Numbered from the stretch's first letter, positions 12,460 through 24,651 are shown. The stretch is 64,000 nucleotides of DNA from Bathynomus jamesi (GCA_023014485.1 JAJOZX010007501.1:1-64000); one strand, 5' to 3'. The notes: a model not told the origin generated them from the letters alone. Program-made: numbers and translations.

Positions 12460-12988
12460 GCTTACGGGCTTGCTGATATCATGAACACTGTCATCACGTA
12501 TTATGGTTTTTATTTATAGAATATACAAGAATATTGTTTTATTCACTTCAATGACATTCCCCTTGTTAATATATATCCCCTTCTTGAATTTATATTTAAT
12601 TATTCATTTGTGTTTCCTTAGTAATATGTAGCCTAAATCAGAGTGATGAATAGAAATAATTATGTTCTAAAGACACTAGGCAATGACGCAAGAGCTGGCA
12701 CGTCACATCAGCAGCACCACCCCTTACCCCACTGTCACTTGTGTCTACACCACCACTAACTACATCACGGCCAGCCAAACACTGTTAGGACCATATCTAT
12801 ATCATGATATATTAATAAAGGGCAGAATAATATCTCATCATTCACAGACACACAATGGCCAAACAACATGTGCCAACCAACCAATCATCGCTCACTCACT
12901 AAACCTCAGATTCATTCATAAAATGTTACAACCGTTTGTAGTACACTCAACAAATATATGTCAGGTGTCGCTATCTGTTCTCAAGAGT
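12460..12988 (-). repeat. Right arm of the ~500-bp inverted repeat (partner 1920-2440)
   Basis: This is the reverse complement of 1920-2440 with moderate divergence. It ends with GTCGCTATCTGTTCTCAAGA at about 12969-12988. The ORF at 12683-13072 is a by-product of this repeat and the adjacent (TTA)n tract and has no family resemblance. Confidence 0.7.
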
Positions 12989-13014
12989 GAAACTGTACAT
13001 TCACACATACCTTC

Positions 13015-13016
<2 letters not shown>

Positions 13017-13049
<33 letters not shown>

Positions 13050-13446
13050 GTAAAAATACTTCGTTGGTATAATAATGCGACGATTTGTTTGACTGATAAA
13101 AAGCGGCAAAAAGAGATATTTTCATACAGCTGATGACCGGTCGAACTCCCATGCATCAAGACACCCTCCTTAAATAAAAACAAAGCAAATGCCACGCTAT
13201 CTTCGAAGGATAAAGCAATTACAATTATTGATGCACGAATTGATCCACACGAATTGATCCACACGCAATATATCTCTTCCATTGAAGTGAAAATATTGCA
13301 ATTGGCATTCCTTCATAAATTATCTCTTATAAAGCAGCATTCCGAATGTACAAATCATTCATAGTCTCCACTTTCTCTTTCAGCCAAATAAGAATAAAGG
13401 TTCTTCCAAAACAAACACCTCGGGGGTATCTCGTATTCACAACATG

Positions 13447-13496
<50 letters not shown>

Positions 13497-13681
13497 AGTG
13501 TGTGTGTGTGTGTGAAAATAATAATAATTATCACTAGACTGCACTTGAACGACGTGCCAATCGATGCCAACTGCGTTTGGTTTTAGTGGTCTTGCGACCA
13601 CTAAGCCCCACATATACCGAGAAAGAAACGGCACTGAATGCCCTATTTTCACCACCCTCTTCGGCGTCGATAATAAATACA

Positions 13682-13715
<34 letters not shown>

Positions 13716-13805
13716 ATAATAATAATAATAAGATAAGTTTAATATTCTTGAGAAGGTCTTGTAATAGACAAAAGCGCTTAGAATCGCCTTTTGTTTTTCG
13801 TTGTG

Positions 13806-13851
<46 letters not shown>

Positions 13852-13903
13852 GCTTATAAACATGCTTCAGCTATATATATATATATATAGCTGAAGCATG
13901 TTT
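13017..13903. repeat. Microsatellite cluster: (TTA)n, (TA)n, (TG)n, (ACT)n, (AAT)n
   Basis: Simple repeats follow each other: (TTA)n at 13017-13046, (TA)n running into (TG)n at 13446-13514, (ACT)n then (AAT)n at 13681-13732, and (TA)n at 13808-13845. The reading frames here (runs of I/Y, H/T, T/N) are artefacts of the repeats. Confidence 0.95.
13858..13903. repeat. Perfect palindrome around a (TA)n core
   Basis: AAACATGCTTCAGCTA, a TA tract, then the exact reverse complement. The arms are 16 bp. It is a cruciform-type structure with no known function here. Confidence 0.85.
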
Positions 13904-16439
13904 CGAAAAGACAAACAGAAAAAAAAAACGTAGCAAACTCGAAAGAAAAATCAGAGCGTAATTAAGACAAAGAAAAAAAAACCCGTAAAAAGTCTGCACA
14001 GAAGTAAGAAGTAAAATAACGGCAAAAGAAGCTCAACCAAGAAAAAACAAAAACAAAAAACATCCTAATTAAAAACAGACGTAAACCAAACATTTATCCG
14101 TAATTGCAACGAAGAAAACAACGTATATTTACGTTGTTTGACCATCTTTCATTCATTTCGCATTCCGCAAGGAAAATGATAAACGATTCCGAGCGCCTTT
14201 GTCTCTTTCCCGAGTTTGAAAATATCTGAAAAGTCCGAGTCGTAACTCTAAACAAAGGATGAAATAAAAAGCGAAAGTGATGAACATTTGAGACAGTAGA
14301 TTTATTTCATTTCGTTGATTTCGCGCAGTTAACTACAAAAACCAGTTTTTAATAAAACTTACGATAAATAAAAGGACGAATATTAACGGTTTAGTTCGAT
14401 AAATTGACACTGTATACGATACATTAATCAAATACTGAAATAATTTAGCTTACTACTCGTACTTGAACTCGGAAATGGAGTTCAGCATCCAGATTAACTG
14501 CTTGAAGTATTATTTAGTCCTGTTAATTAACAGGGAATATCAGTATCTATAACACATTTCCATTTTATTTATGCCCAAACGATATATCTCTTTGAAACAT
14601 GGTGGGATATCTGATATACCACCTTTTTTGTATCATTTTGTTGCATGGTGGGTCAATCAGTAACCCACGTTTACAAATATTTCGAACCTCACTGGCTGTG
14701 CTTCAAAGAAATATAAAACATTTATATTATAACTCCCTCCTTCATCATGTATCTGTGGGGTGGCTAGGTAAAGGTGGGGGGCGGTGAATGGTTTATACTT
14801 TTTTGTGGTAAGAAGCATCTCTTGGAACAATGTAGGCCTATTCAGTACATAATGAAAAAAAAGAGAAGGCGGGAATGGGAATAAAATTAATTTCCAACAA
14901 ATTATAAATTTTGTGGAGGCTTTCAGATTTTCAGTATATTTTCCATAGCGTTTTCTTTGAAGAACTTTTTTCCATAAGTGTACACTCGTTCAAAGGATTT
15001 TACGACTTAATATTAATCATTCAGGAAGGATAAAAACTGGCATGACGCTCAGGACAACTACTGCGACCCATTGTGCGAACTTCTGTACTATTATTATTAC
15101 CAGCATCATCAGGATTCGAATCCCTGACCTTAGAATCTTCAATTCGCTTATAAGGAAACGATGTTACTGAACTACGGACGGTGACAGTTTACGCTCTAAG
15201 CCCAGAACCTGAATACGACGCACTACCACCTACAACATCGTAAGGAATTGCAGTTCTGCAGTAGAATTGGCAAATTTTTTAGTGGGTAGGAGGGCGTTGG
15301 GAAGGGTGTTTGCCCACCCAACTTGTTTTTTTTTATAATATGAATATTTTATTATCTTGTAATACTTTTTTTACTATTGTATCTCTAATTTTTCAAAGAC
15401 GTTCCTTCTTTTACTGAAATTCTGTTATGTGTTAACTGTTGAGATGGTGAATAGGCCTCCTAAACAAGAAAGAACGTCATATAGAGACAAATATTAAAAA
15501 AACAGTTGATTCCTCAATGATTACACAACACTGTATTTAATCTATAGCTTTTATAGAAATATCTATATGATACAATGCTTATTAATTTTATGTACTGTTT
15601 TTATATTAATATAGTTTGCATAGATAGAATAAGAGCTATATAAGTTTTTTTTTATTTATTACTATCTAGTATCTACCTGTCTTAATCCTTTTCAACCTTA
15701 TTTCTTACAGGAGTAAATATTTTATCTTAAATACATGCAAAATATAATAAAAGAGATAGCAGACTCTAAGGTAAGGAGTATCACAAATTGAAATGGCTCT
15801 AAAGTAAAATGTAACCTTGTGGAACTGAATTGATATCAAAGATTGAACGCATTCGTTCACACTTAGAAAAACGTGCGAACCGAAATGAAATATTTCAAGT
15901 ACATGCTTCCACATCTACTTTAGGTTCAGAAGTTGATCCTGATTCCTACTAACCGCTTGTCATATCTGTCAAGAGTCCTTCGCCATACCCAACTTTAACA
16001 ACCTCCCAAGCATCGACTTCTAAGGATTCAAGTCGAAATCCAAGTGCCCTTGGTTCTCCACCTGTTTCTCTAAGGAACCAATTTCAAACGCCAAGGAAAA
16101 GAACCTTAATGAAAATTGGCCAATATAAAACTATTTCAGCATTTGCAATACCTCATGTGTTTTATCTTGAATTAATTGCAGTAAACGTGTCAAAAATTTA
16201 ATTGTCCAAGGAAATTCTTTAGAAGTGAAGACCGTTCGTATAGCATTTGCACAGTGGATGTACGAGAAACAATGAGAAAAATATGGGGTTGAAAAACTAA
16301 CCTAGTCAGGTCAACAGACGCATCCAGCTTCAAAAGTGAACTTTTGGGTTAAGTAACACAAAAAAGTTGTAACTAGTCATTAAACTTGGAAGTTTGACTT
16401 TTACGGCTATTCGTGTGACAAAACCCCCATTTAATCCTA
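13904..16439. other. Unrecognised AT-rich DNA
   Basis: I find no convincing coding sequence, transposase motif or terminal repeat. Near 15108-15130 the reverse complement contains a GGTCAGGGATTCGAATCC-like string that resembles a Pol III B box, so a SINE fragment is possible. The short ORFs at 14599 and 15705 show no recognisable motif. Confidence 0.4.
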
Positions 16440-16700
16440 AAATAAATTGACTAATCTCATTTTTTCGTTAACTATTAGAGAGACAAATGCAAAGTAGGGA
16501 ACCAAGTCAAATACCCAGTTCCTAAAGTATTATTGAAATTAAATTGACTAGCTTAATTTTTTAGTTAAAAAGTCATATGGCTAATTGTGTTTATTAGAGT
16601 ATAGATTGACTAGCTTCAATGTCTGGTTAAATGGATTTTGGACTACATGCATAGTAGGATATCAGGTCAAATGCCCAGTTGATAAAATCTTTGTTATTTA
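16440..16700. repeat. Degenerate short repeat cluster
   Basis: An AATTGACTARCTTMATTTTT-like block occurs near 16446, 16543 and 16607. A paired GGTCAAATGCCCAGTT-like block occurs near 16505 and 16665. The layout suggests an old tandem duplication with a unit of roughly 100-160 bp. No coding sequence is seen. Confidence 0.45.
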
Positions 16701-16989
16701 CAGACATCCTAAATATCTTCCAGATACTGAACCCAAGTCTATATTACAGTCATGAAATGGTTACATTTACTTTCCTGAGAAGATTAAACTGACAGGCAAA
16801 CAATGATGCAGTTGCACTCCTGATACATTATAAAATTACAGTTAAATTATAATCCCAAATAAGGGACGGTAAAATAAATTTACTTTTATCCTCTATGTTA
16901 CAGTTTTAAATTACAAATGGTTATAAAATGATCAGAAAACACTATAAAATGAATCACATTTATATAATAATTTAAAGACATTAGAATAG

Positions 16990-17300
16990 GCAAGTAGTAT
17001 GACCTCAAAATGGTAGAGTGCAAATTGCAATGCAATGTTGATCAATTGTTGCATAGGGGAAGGGGTATGGAAGCAAGGGGGGAGAAGGGTTTGGTCCGGG
17101 AGAATGACCTCACCCCAAAAGGGTACCCTAACCAGACCTAGGAAGGTAGCCTAAGAGAGAGGAGAGAGGAGAGAAGGTCCTTTAGCTGGCATATCTCATC
17201 GCATACTGGAGCTTTTGACAGCCTCAGTTAGTTTAGAAGTCTTAATCAGCCAGTTGGCTTAATCTGGCTTAGAAGGCTTAATCAGAAGGAGTATAAATAT
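16990..17300 (+). repeat. Interspersed repeat, copy 1 (inverted partner 46440-46830)
   Basis: This block shares with 46440-46830 (reverse complement) the sequences GTTGATCAATTGTTGCA, the TAGGAAGGTAGCCTAAGAGAGAGGAG region, GGCATATCTCATCGCATACTG and AAGGCTTAATCAGAAGGAG. I recognise no transposon family. In both places it abuts a (TA)n array on the side of the GAAGGAG motif. Confidence 0.7.
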
Positions 17301-17495
17301 ATATATATATTATATATATATATATTAATGGAATAAATGTTCGGCCCGCAAAGAAAAAAGAAAAAATTCCACCATGACTTCCATTATGAAACAAACAAAC
17401 CGACATTCACTGACGAGATAGAAGGCTTAATCAGAAGGAGTATATTAATGAAATAGATGTTCGGCCAACAAAAAAAAGAAAAAAGAAAAAAGGAT
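17271..17495 (+). repeat. Local duplication containing AAGGCTTAATCAGAAGGAG
   Basis: The block from GAAGGCTTAATCAGAAGGAG to the A-rich tail after ATGTTCGGCC occurs at about 17271-17372 and again at 17421-17490. The first copy carries an expanded TA tract, the second does not. Confidence 0.7.
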
Positions 17496-18046
17496 CAATT
17501 TGAGAATTTCCTCCTTGGGTTCCTTTAGAGACTTCACGGTCTTTCATGGGAGAAACATAAACAAACAAACATTCCCTGACGATAACATGAATAGGAATAT
17601 AATCATGGCTCTTTTTACGCAGCGTTCCGGCGCATTCGTGTTCGCGGTTCCGCTAGCTTATTTTTCTAGCTGCATGGGGTGCAACTTCTTGCACATCAGA
17701 CTGATATTCTGTATATATATATATATATATATAATATATATATACTGCTTTACCGGTAGAGGTTAAAAATAGCAGAGTTTGACACTCAATTTCGAACCTT
17801 ATACCCTTAAACAATAGAGACTGAACAGAAGAAATCAATGTATTCATCTAACTATATGATGGAAAAAGGACTCAATAGATAGAAGTAGACTTATACGAGA
17901 GGATGTACGGGCCTAAAAACATACACCAACTTATGTTGTGTTCTCGGAGCCTTTTTTATCGTATAGCTAAACGAATACATTCATTTTCTTCATAGATGTT
18001 ACGAAATGAGTGTATATATATATATATATATAATATTATAGATATA

Positions 18047-18273
18047 TAGGGTGAACCAAATGTAGGTGGACAGTAAATGATAACGTTTATTTTGAGAATA
18101 CATATTTAATTTTTTTGTATACTATAATACAAAATAAAATTTAAATAAATTTAGTTATAATATTTAATATAATAAAACACAAACACCATAGTTATAATGA
18201 ACACCATAGTTATAATATAATATAACACAAACCGTATTCAACCTACTGTCCACCTACTTTTGGTTCACCGTGT
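18047..18273. mobile_element. Short MITE with ~27-bp terminal inverted repeats
   Basis: The left end is TAGGGTGAACCAAATGTAGG at 18047. The right end is its inverted match, CCTACTTTTGGTTCACCGTG near 18254-18272. TA dinucleotides flank both ends, as for mariner-type MITEs. The interior is AT-rich, non-coding, and has short direct repeats of an ACACCATAGTTATAATA motif. It lies between two (TA)n arrays. Confidence 0.75.
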
Positions 18274-18705
18274 ATATATATATATATAATATATATATAA
18301 TAAACACACATACATACATATATATATATTAGGGTGATTCAAATATGGGGTTAAAATTTTTTTTATATATTTTAATGTGTTCAACCCTTTAAATGGTTCA
18401 TTTCAGCATAAAACAACTATCCTAAAATATTTTAGCAAATTTTTAATTTTTAGGGGTTGCTACCACCAATTAAAAATTGACAGAACGACTCAAATTGTCA
18501 AATTTTTCCAATATTGTTGTACAGTTTTCCACACCACCCAGGAGGTACAGTACAAGGCGCATTGCTTTTTTTTAATGTGGAAAGCTCCCCCGTAGGTCCT
18601 ACCATAACCACAAGCATGCATAATTAAACTAGCATGATATTTGAGACATTAGCTGTCCTTACTTCATCAATGTTTCTTTTTTTTTATCAGGGTAAACAGC
18701 CCTGT

Positions 18706-19333
18706 AGTTTTTCACTACTTGTAGCAAGAATTGTGTTTGATCTTCGTCATGTGTTAGTATTTTATTATATTCACCCATTAATTTTACTCCTATTTCCGCT
18801 ATATCATTCACGACTTTCCACTGTTTGATAGATTTCTTAGCGGAGTTATACTCTTCATCATTATGCCATTCTTTAGCATCTTTGAGTAAAAATTTTGAAT
18901 TAAATTCTGTTATTGTAAAGAATCTTTGAGTATTTGATGTGACAAAATCGGATCTTTTCCGTTTGACTGCCGCCATTGAAACATAATTAAAGTCCAGCCT
19001 TCTTTAGTTAGCTTTATAAGTAGTTTTTCACTACTTGTAGCAAGAATTGTGTTTGATCTTCGTCATGTGTTAGTTTTATTATATTCACCCATTAATTTTA
19101 CTCCTATTTCCGCTATATCATTCACGACTTTCCACTGTTTGATAGATTTCTTAGCGGAGTTATACTCTTCATCATTATGCCATTCTTTAGCATCTTTGAG
19201 TAAAAATTTTGAATTAAATTCTGTTATTGTAAAGAATCTTTGAGTATTTGATGTGACAAAATCGGATCTTTTCCGTTTGACTGCCGCCATTGAAACATAA
19301 TTAAAGTCCAGCCTTCTTTAGTTAGCTTTATAA
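18706..19333 (-). repeat. 315-bp tandem duplication of the copy D C-terminal segment
   Basis: Unit 1 is 18706-19020 and unit 2 begins at 19021, both starting TAGTTTTTCACTACTTGTAG. Each contains the same C-terminal reading frame (MAAVKRKRSDFVTSNTQRFF...), and unit 1 ends with a truncated piece of the foldback MITE. The copies are almost identical, so the event is recent. Confidence 0.9.
19256..19263 (+). repeat. 8-bp target duplication (left), partner 19514-19521
   Basis: ACAAAATC on both sides of the foldback MITE, an exact match. Confidence 0.9.
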
Positions 19334-19513
19334 GGCTAACTAACAAAAATATCACGACCTAACCCAACCAATCGTCAAGGTCGTACAGTTGACCTAACGA
19401 TTGGTTAGGTTAGGTCGTGATATTTTCGTTAGTTAGCCTTATAAGGCTAAGTAAAGAAGGCTGAAGCACTCACCTCTTACGTTTCAATGGCGGCAGTCAA
19501 ACGGAAAAGATCC
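19264..19513. mobile_element. 250-bp foldback MITE inside copy D
   Basis: The ends GGATCTTTTCCGTTTGACTG (19264) and their exact inverted form at 19513 define terminal repeats of roughly 32 bp. Further inward the two halves pair again through GGCTAACTAAC, ATATCACGACCTAAC and CCAATCG blocks, so almost the whole element can fold back. The 8-bp duplication ACAAAATC is perfect, which fits a hAT-type or similar transposase in trans. It interrupts the copy D reading frame between LEDFV and DFVTSN. Confidence 0.88.
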
Positions 19514-21773
19514 ACAAAATCTTCTAATTTCTTCGTTGGAATAAGTGCAGGATCTAGAAAAGCCCGTTTTGCAGGAAGAGTTTCTGTTGTATTTTGCAAG
19601 GCCTTTACCATTTTGTTTTTTTTTCAGTAGGCACTTCATCATCATAAAAGGCCAAGGCTACCAGTTCTTCTGATAGGTACCAGAGGTGACCTAACAGTTT
19701 TTTAATAGCAACAGATGCAATTGTGTCATTTATTTGTTTGTAGACTACAAGATTCTGTAATAATTCCAGATCAAGACGAGGAGCGCAAGATGGCACAGGA
19801 ACTGTAAACCATGCCTTTACATATAACCGAGTAGCAAATAGACAGATGTCTTTTAGTCCTTTTTTGTCTTTTACTGAAATTTTGAACTGAGATTTGAACA
19901 TAAAATTTTTAATGAATATATAATTTTGGCCATCCACCTAGCCCGATGAAGTCCCGCTGGATGTTTAAATTTGATTCCACCCTTTGGTTCACCTCCCAAA
20001 AAAATGATTGTTAACTGCAATAGTTCTAGGTAATCGTCTCTTGGTTGGAATGTATCTAGTTGATTTGCTGCAAATGTAATTATGTCATCTTTGATGTCAT
20101 GAATATTTTCATAGATATCTGGATCTGATAATGCTGTTTCGTAGTCCTCCTTATTAATGCTTGACCATTTTTCTCTGAACTTCTTAAAAAGGACTATATC
20201 TGGGCCAGAAGATGGTGATAAAGACTTTGAAACAACAGCTTCCAGCATAATTTCAAATATGTGGTGTCGACATGCCAGCCACAATAAATCGTTGTCGAAT
20301 TTTTGTTCTAGAAGAATAGCTGCACTATTTCTAGGACCAGTATTGGCTGCCGTTGTATCGAAATACATGCATTTTATTTGTTCGCAGATGCCCCATTCAA
20401 GCGATGTCTGATACACAGCATTTGCTGTCAGGAGACCAGTACCTGAATCCAGTTTAGGCACACCAAGAAGTTGATCAACGCCTTCTCCTGAAACCAATAC
20501 GGGCAGACGGTCAACAATATGCATTCCTGTAATATATTCAATTAATTTTCCATCCCAGTGAATTGTTAGGGGCACCTCTGGCTTAAATTCTTCTTTCAGG
20601 TTCTCTGCAATTTTCTTTCTATATTTTATCCTCTCTCTACGAATAGAAGAGTAGCTAACATTGTACTCTTCTGGATTTTTTCCTAGACTTTGAATTGTTG
20701 CATTAAACTAGAGACGCATTTCTGTCACTCAATTTTGCAACATCAAGACTTCCTAATAATTATCATCAAACAATTTTCTACGTTTGCCAACTTTACTTTT
20801 CCATGTTGAAGGTTGTGCAGCACAGAAACCAGATTCATCACTTTTACTCTCCTCTGATTCTGATTCTGATGATGTACTGGTGAGTATGACAGCCTCTTCA
20901 TTCTTCTTTCTTTTGATCTCTTCTTCTGCTTTCCTCTTTTCATAACGTTGTTGCATTTCTGCTGCTCTTTGCTCTTTTTTAGCAACAGCTTTATCAATGG
21001 TACCCATTTTTCCATGATGTTCTTTCTCACGTTGCATTTTCAAGAATTTCTTATCATCTTCTATTTTTATGAGCTGCATAGCATTCTCATGAGCAATGTC
21101 AATAAGTTTTCCAGTTTATCTTTCCATTTTTTTCTTTATTATTTAAATTTTGTGATCTTTTCAATTTGTTTGCTTTGTTTTCTTAAGCAGCTGCCATTCC
21201 TTCAGTATTCCTTGAATTTTATCTACTACATGTATTCTTTTTTGCTAATATTCCTGCTTTTTTCCAAACTGCTAGCACATCATCTGCAGTAGAGCAGCAT
21301 GATTCTCTAATGCCTTGCTTTTTAATATTTCTGTAGTGCATGAAGAGGGCCATCATTTCCTTCTCTGATGGTAATACGGATGTTTTTAGTACTGCAGAGG
21401 GCTGCCCAATTAGCCATACTTCAGTTTCTTTTCTGTGAAACTTCTCCCAACTGAGCAACTAGGTGATGGTGAGTTAGGCCTAGCTTCATTAATCGATTAA
21501 TTGGTATCAAAATTACGAGTTCCAAACAACAATTAAAAGCAAGCTAGTATATAAACCATTAATTACAAATTCTGAAATATAAACAATTAAACATAAAATT
21601 AGAAGTTGTAAAAACAAACAAATTGAAAAAGGGAAACTTTGACGCCTGGTAGCACATAGTAAATTTTATTTAAAATTCACCAAATTTGGCATACACTACT
21701 TTTTGTCATAGGGAACAAAAATACAGGTTGAACAATTAAAAAAACTTTGATTTTTTGAATCACCCTAATATAC

Positions 21774-21816
21774 AATATATATATATATATACTGTATATA
21801 TATATATATATATGTG

Positions 21817-21866
<50 letters not shown>
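21774..21866. repeat. (TA)n followed by (TG)n
   Basis: A compound microsatellite between copy D and the hAT element; the hAT is inserted into its TG end. Confidence 0.95.
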
Positions 21867-21867
<1 letters not shown>

Positions 21868-22275
21868 AGTGATGGGCATCGATACACGAAAATCCCTAAG
21901 GCGATACCGATACATCGACACTCGTAAATCGTCTAAAGCGATACCGATACATCGATACTTTATAGATGGCCAAAGCGATATCGATACCGATACATATATC
22001 GCGATACATTACTATAAGCATCAACAAATCTTACTAATATGTAAATAAATTTTTACTTTGTATATTGGGTGTAAAAAATGATCAATTCATTTAAGAAAAA
22101 ATGTATTTTATAGCAAGTTAGCTCACAGAAAAACTTAAATGTTACAAACTTTTAACGAGGAACATAAGAAATTGTAGGTAATCTGCCCCTTTAAGATGGT
22201 TGTGAATTGTGACATCAATAATAACGAGTATTACCCTTAAGAAATACCAGTTGGCAAAGCATCTTATCGGATAGT

Positions 22276-22923
22276 CTATTCCTTTGGAGAGTAAATGTGG
22301 CCCGCCAAACTGAAAAGCCGTTCCACGGGAGCAGAGGATGGAAGTGGAGTATTGTATTTAGTGAAAACTCTCATAATTCCCGGGTATTGGTGTAGTGATG
22401 CGAGGGAATTACTGCTGTCACCCAGGTACTTCAACACTTCCATTTCAGACGAGTCCTGATCTGGAGTGACAGTAGATGAAACACACTCGTAATCAAAGAA
22501 GGCATCTGAACTTCCATCAGATGCAACGTCACTCAGCTCCTGTGGAGCTGTGCCTGTATAATGCTCATCCAGACTCTTGACAGCATTTACCAACATTTCT
22601 TGAACTCTTTTCTTAATGATGTTTGTGTTGAATTTGCTATTTATCGTCAACCATTTTAATTTAAATTGAGGATTGGAATTTGATGCTAAAATGGCTGCTT
22701 CGCAATTGCAATCATAAAAACTATCAAGGCTAAGGAACTTCTCGAAACGCTTAGCGAAGCCTGATTCAAATGCATTAAGAAGTGGTCGGCAATGGCGTAA
22801 TTGTGCTGAATTGAGACGCTCTATCTTTTTCTCTATGGCTAAGAGTGTCGGGGGCATGAAACCATAAAAACACTCTTTGTCTGATTGCAACCTGTGAACC
22901 GCCGTTGCAATGGGTTGCAGTAC
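22276..22923 (-). pseudogene. hAT transposase, C-terminal part
   Basis: The minus-strand frame 22890-22276 (204 residues) carries the hAT C-terminal dimerisation motif LPSSAPVERLFSLAGHIYSP. Upstream it has CFYGFMPPTLLAIEKKI and a long alpha-helical stretch typical of hAT enzymes. Its upstream half lies at 27637-27359, beyond the copy C insertion, which falls just after EYVTVLQ. The residue order across the insertion agrees with one gene split by one insertion. Confidence 0.85.
22915..22923 (+). repeat. 9-bp target duplication (left), partner 27359-27367
   Basis: TTGCAGTAC on both sides of copy C, an exact 9 of 9 match. Confidence 0.92.
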
Positions 22924-23095
22924 TAGGGTGTGTCGAATTTTTCAACTTTCAAATTCCAAATATGAGGGGTGCTAAAAAGTTGCAGCATGACTTAGGAATT
23001 CTAACAATATTTTTGTTAATTTAATATAATTTAGTTTTGCTTGGTAAGAAGCTACATAAAAATAGTGACTTTTTTGACTTTTTTGTGGAATTATA

Positions 23096-24500
23096 AAGGG
23101 TGATCCAGAGAAATGGGACCCAAAAGAAACCCCTGTAACTCTTAAAGTATAAGTCCTTTTATAAAATCATACGCATCATTCGAAAGAGGATAGTTACAAG
23201 TTTGTACAGGATTGTATAGGTTTTGACAATACAAGACAAGATAAGAGATAAAAACAAAATAAAAGTGTTAGTTAAAACTAACCCTTCAAGATGACTGCAT
23301 GGACTGTGGAACAGCTGCGTTTCATAACTGAGCAATATTATGAGCATGGAAGAAGTGTAGTTTCAGCTCAAAGATCTTTCAAGACAAATTTTCAGATGTC
23401 AAAATCACCTTCTAAGAAAGTAATCCGTCGGTGTGTGTCAGAAATTTTTCCCTAACTGGCAGCATTGGAAAAAGAAAACCAACTGGAAGAGTGCGCACAG
23501 CAACGATAGACGAGATCATTAACAGAACTCATGAAATTGTACAGGATAATCCTAACATAAGCATCAGACGTGCTTCTCAGCTGTTAGGAGTTGGATATGG
23601 AACAACACACCGTATATTCAAGGAAAATTTAATGCTCTTTCCATATAAAATTCAAAGAGTGCAACAACTAAACGATGGAGATTTCGCACGAAGACGACAA
23701 TTCTGTCAATGGATCCAACAGAAGGTAAATGACACCACCAATTTTCTAGCAACTTTGATTATGTTAGACGAAGCCCATTTTCACTTGAATGGAACTGTAA
23801 ACAAACAAAATTGTCGTTTCTGGGCAACAGAAAATCCATTGAATATTACTGAAGTCCCGTTGCATAGTCAGCGTGTAACTGTTTGTCTGGTGTGGTCTTA
23901 CTGCATCTCAGATCATAGGGCCGTACTTTTTCGAGGATTCCACCGGAAATACGGTCACTGTAAATGGTGATCGCTACGAAAAATGTTGACCGATTTCCTT
24001 ATTCCTAAATTAAGAGATCTTTGTCTAGAAAACCACTGGTTCCAACAAGACGGAGCTACCTGCCATACCACGAGGAACTGCATGGCAGTTTTGCGTCAAA
24101 CGTTTCCAGGCGAGTTAATCTCAAGATTTGGAGACGTTGAATGGCCCGCAAGGTCTCCGGATTTTTCTCCCTTAGAGTATTATCTCTGGGGATATTTAAA
24201 GAGTAGGGTCTACAGAAATAACCCAACGACCTTGCAAGAATTGAAGGCCGCCATCACAAATGAGATACAGGCCATACCACCGCACACTCTTGCAAAAGTG
24301 ATGCAGAACTTACAAGCGAGAACACTGGAATGCTTGGCAACTAATGGAGCACATTTGAAAGGAGTCATTTTAAAAAAATAAATATTTCATAATAAACTTG
24401 TAACTCTACTCTTTCGAATGATATATAGTTTTTATGAAAGGAATTAAATATTAAGAATATTTGGCTTTTTTTATGGGTCCCATTTATCTGGATCACCCAG
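23096..24500 (+). mobile_element. Mariner-type element nested in copy C
   Basis: The terminal inverted repeats are about 24 bp (GGGTGATCCAGAGAAATGGG at left, inverted at right), with a TA duplication at 23094-23095 and 24501-24502. It is inserted in the 5' non-coding part of copy C. It encodes a broken transposase at 23291-24381. Confidence 0.9.
23291..24381 (+). pseudogene. Mariner-type transposase (last catalytic block 42 residues on, Glu)
   Basis: It starts at MTAWTVEQLRFITEQYY (23291). After a frame change near 23430 it continues as IDEIINRTHEIVQDNPNISI, an HTH block RRASQLLGVGYGTTHRIF, and catalytic LIMLDEAHFHLNG (first D). A second frame change lies near 23960. The second catalytic D is in WFQQDGATCHT. 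The third block reads WPARSPDFSPLEYYLWGYLK, where the expected acidic residue is Glu, 42 positions after the second Asp. The related elements at 35.7 and 38.6 kb share the QQDGA/HDGA...WPPRSPDL pattern; the former carries Asp at the same 42-residue distance, the DD41D spacing. Confidence 0.87.
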
Positions 24501-24651
24501 TATAATAATTATTATATTAATAATTATATATGGTGTATATATAATGCATTGCTGTTTTTGCTTATTTCACAGGTTGAAACATATTCATCAGTGTGCTGAA
24601 GATTACTTGTCCGTCAGTGCTACCATCCTAACCAGTGGGAATTTACCTACA

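Larger units (their letters stand above)
18659..21458 (-). pseudogene. Family 2 transposase (copy D), broken
   Basis: Minus-strand pieces run 21458-21219 (N-terminus), 21079-20753 (Lys/Glu-rich coiled-coil-like segment, then a Ser/Glu-rich patch), 20575-19871 (core), 19937-19605 and 18976-18659 (C-terminus). The core reads HWDGKLIEYITG, DRLPVLVSGEGVDQLLG, MYFDTTAANTG, LLWLACRHHIFE (C-x-x-H) and HRARWMAKIIYSLKI. An early D, a DTT..NTG motif and a C(2)H motif resemble the DDE layout of hAT/MULE-like enzymes and of family 1 here. Copy E (29443-31689) is a diverged homologue. Stops near 20750-20700 and a frame change near 19900 inactivate it. The function as a transposase is inferred from this layout and the terminal inverted repeats. 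Confidence 0.68.
18330..21767 (-). mobile_element. Family 2 DNA transposon, copy D
   Basis: The element begins TAGGGTGATTCAAA at 18330 and ends with the inverted form TTTGAATCACCCTA at 21767. It lies inside (TA)n sequence, which hides any target duplication. One transposase gene on the minus strand fills most of the interior. A foldback MITE (19264-19513) and a tandem duplication (18706-19333) disrupt its 3' part. Confidence 0.75.

Noticed and set aside
12683..13072. 129-residue plus-strand frame
   Set aside because: It lies on the inverted repeat arm and ends in a (TTA)n-encoded tyrosine run; no family features.
13346..13863. Frames rich in I/Y, H/T and T/N residues
   Set aside because: They are translations of (TA)n, (TG)n and (ACT)n microsatellites. 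The same applies to frames over TA/TG/GA tracts at 17.7, 21.8, 28.8, 29.1, 32.5, 38.5 and 53.2 kb.
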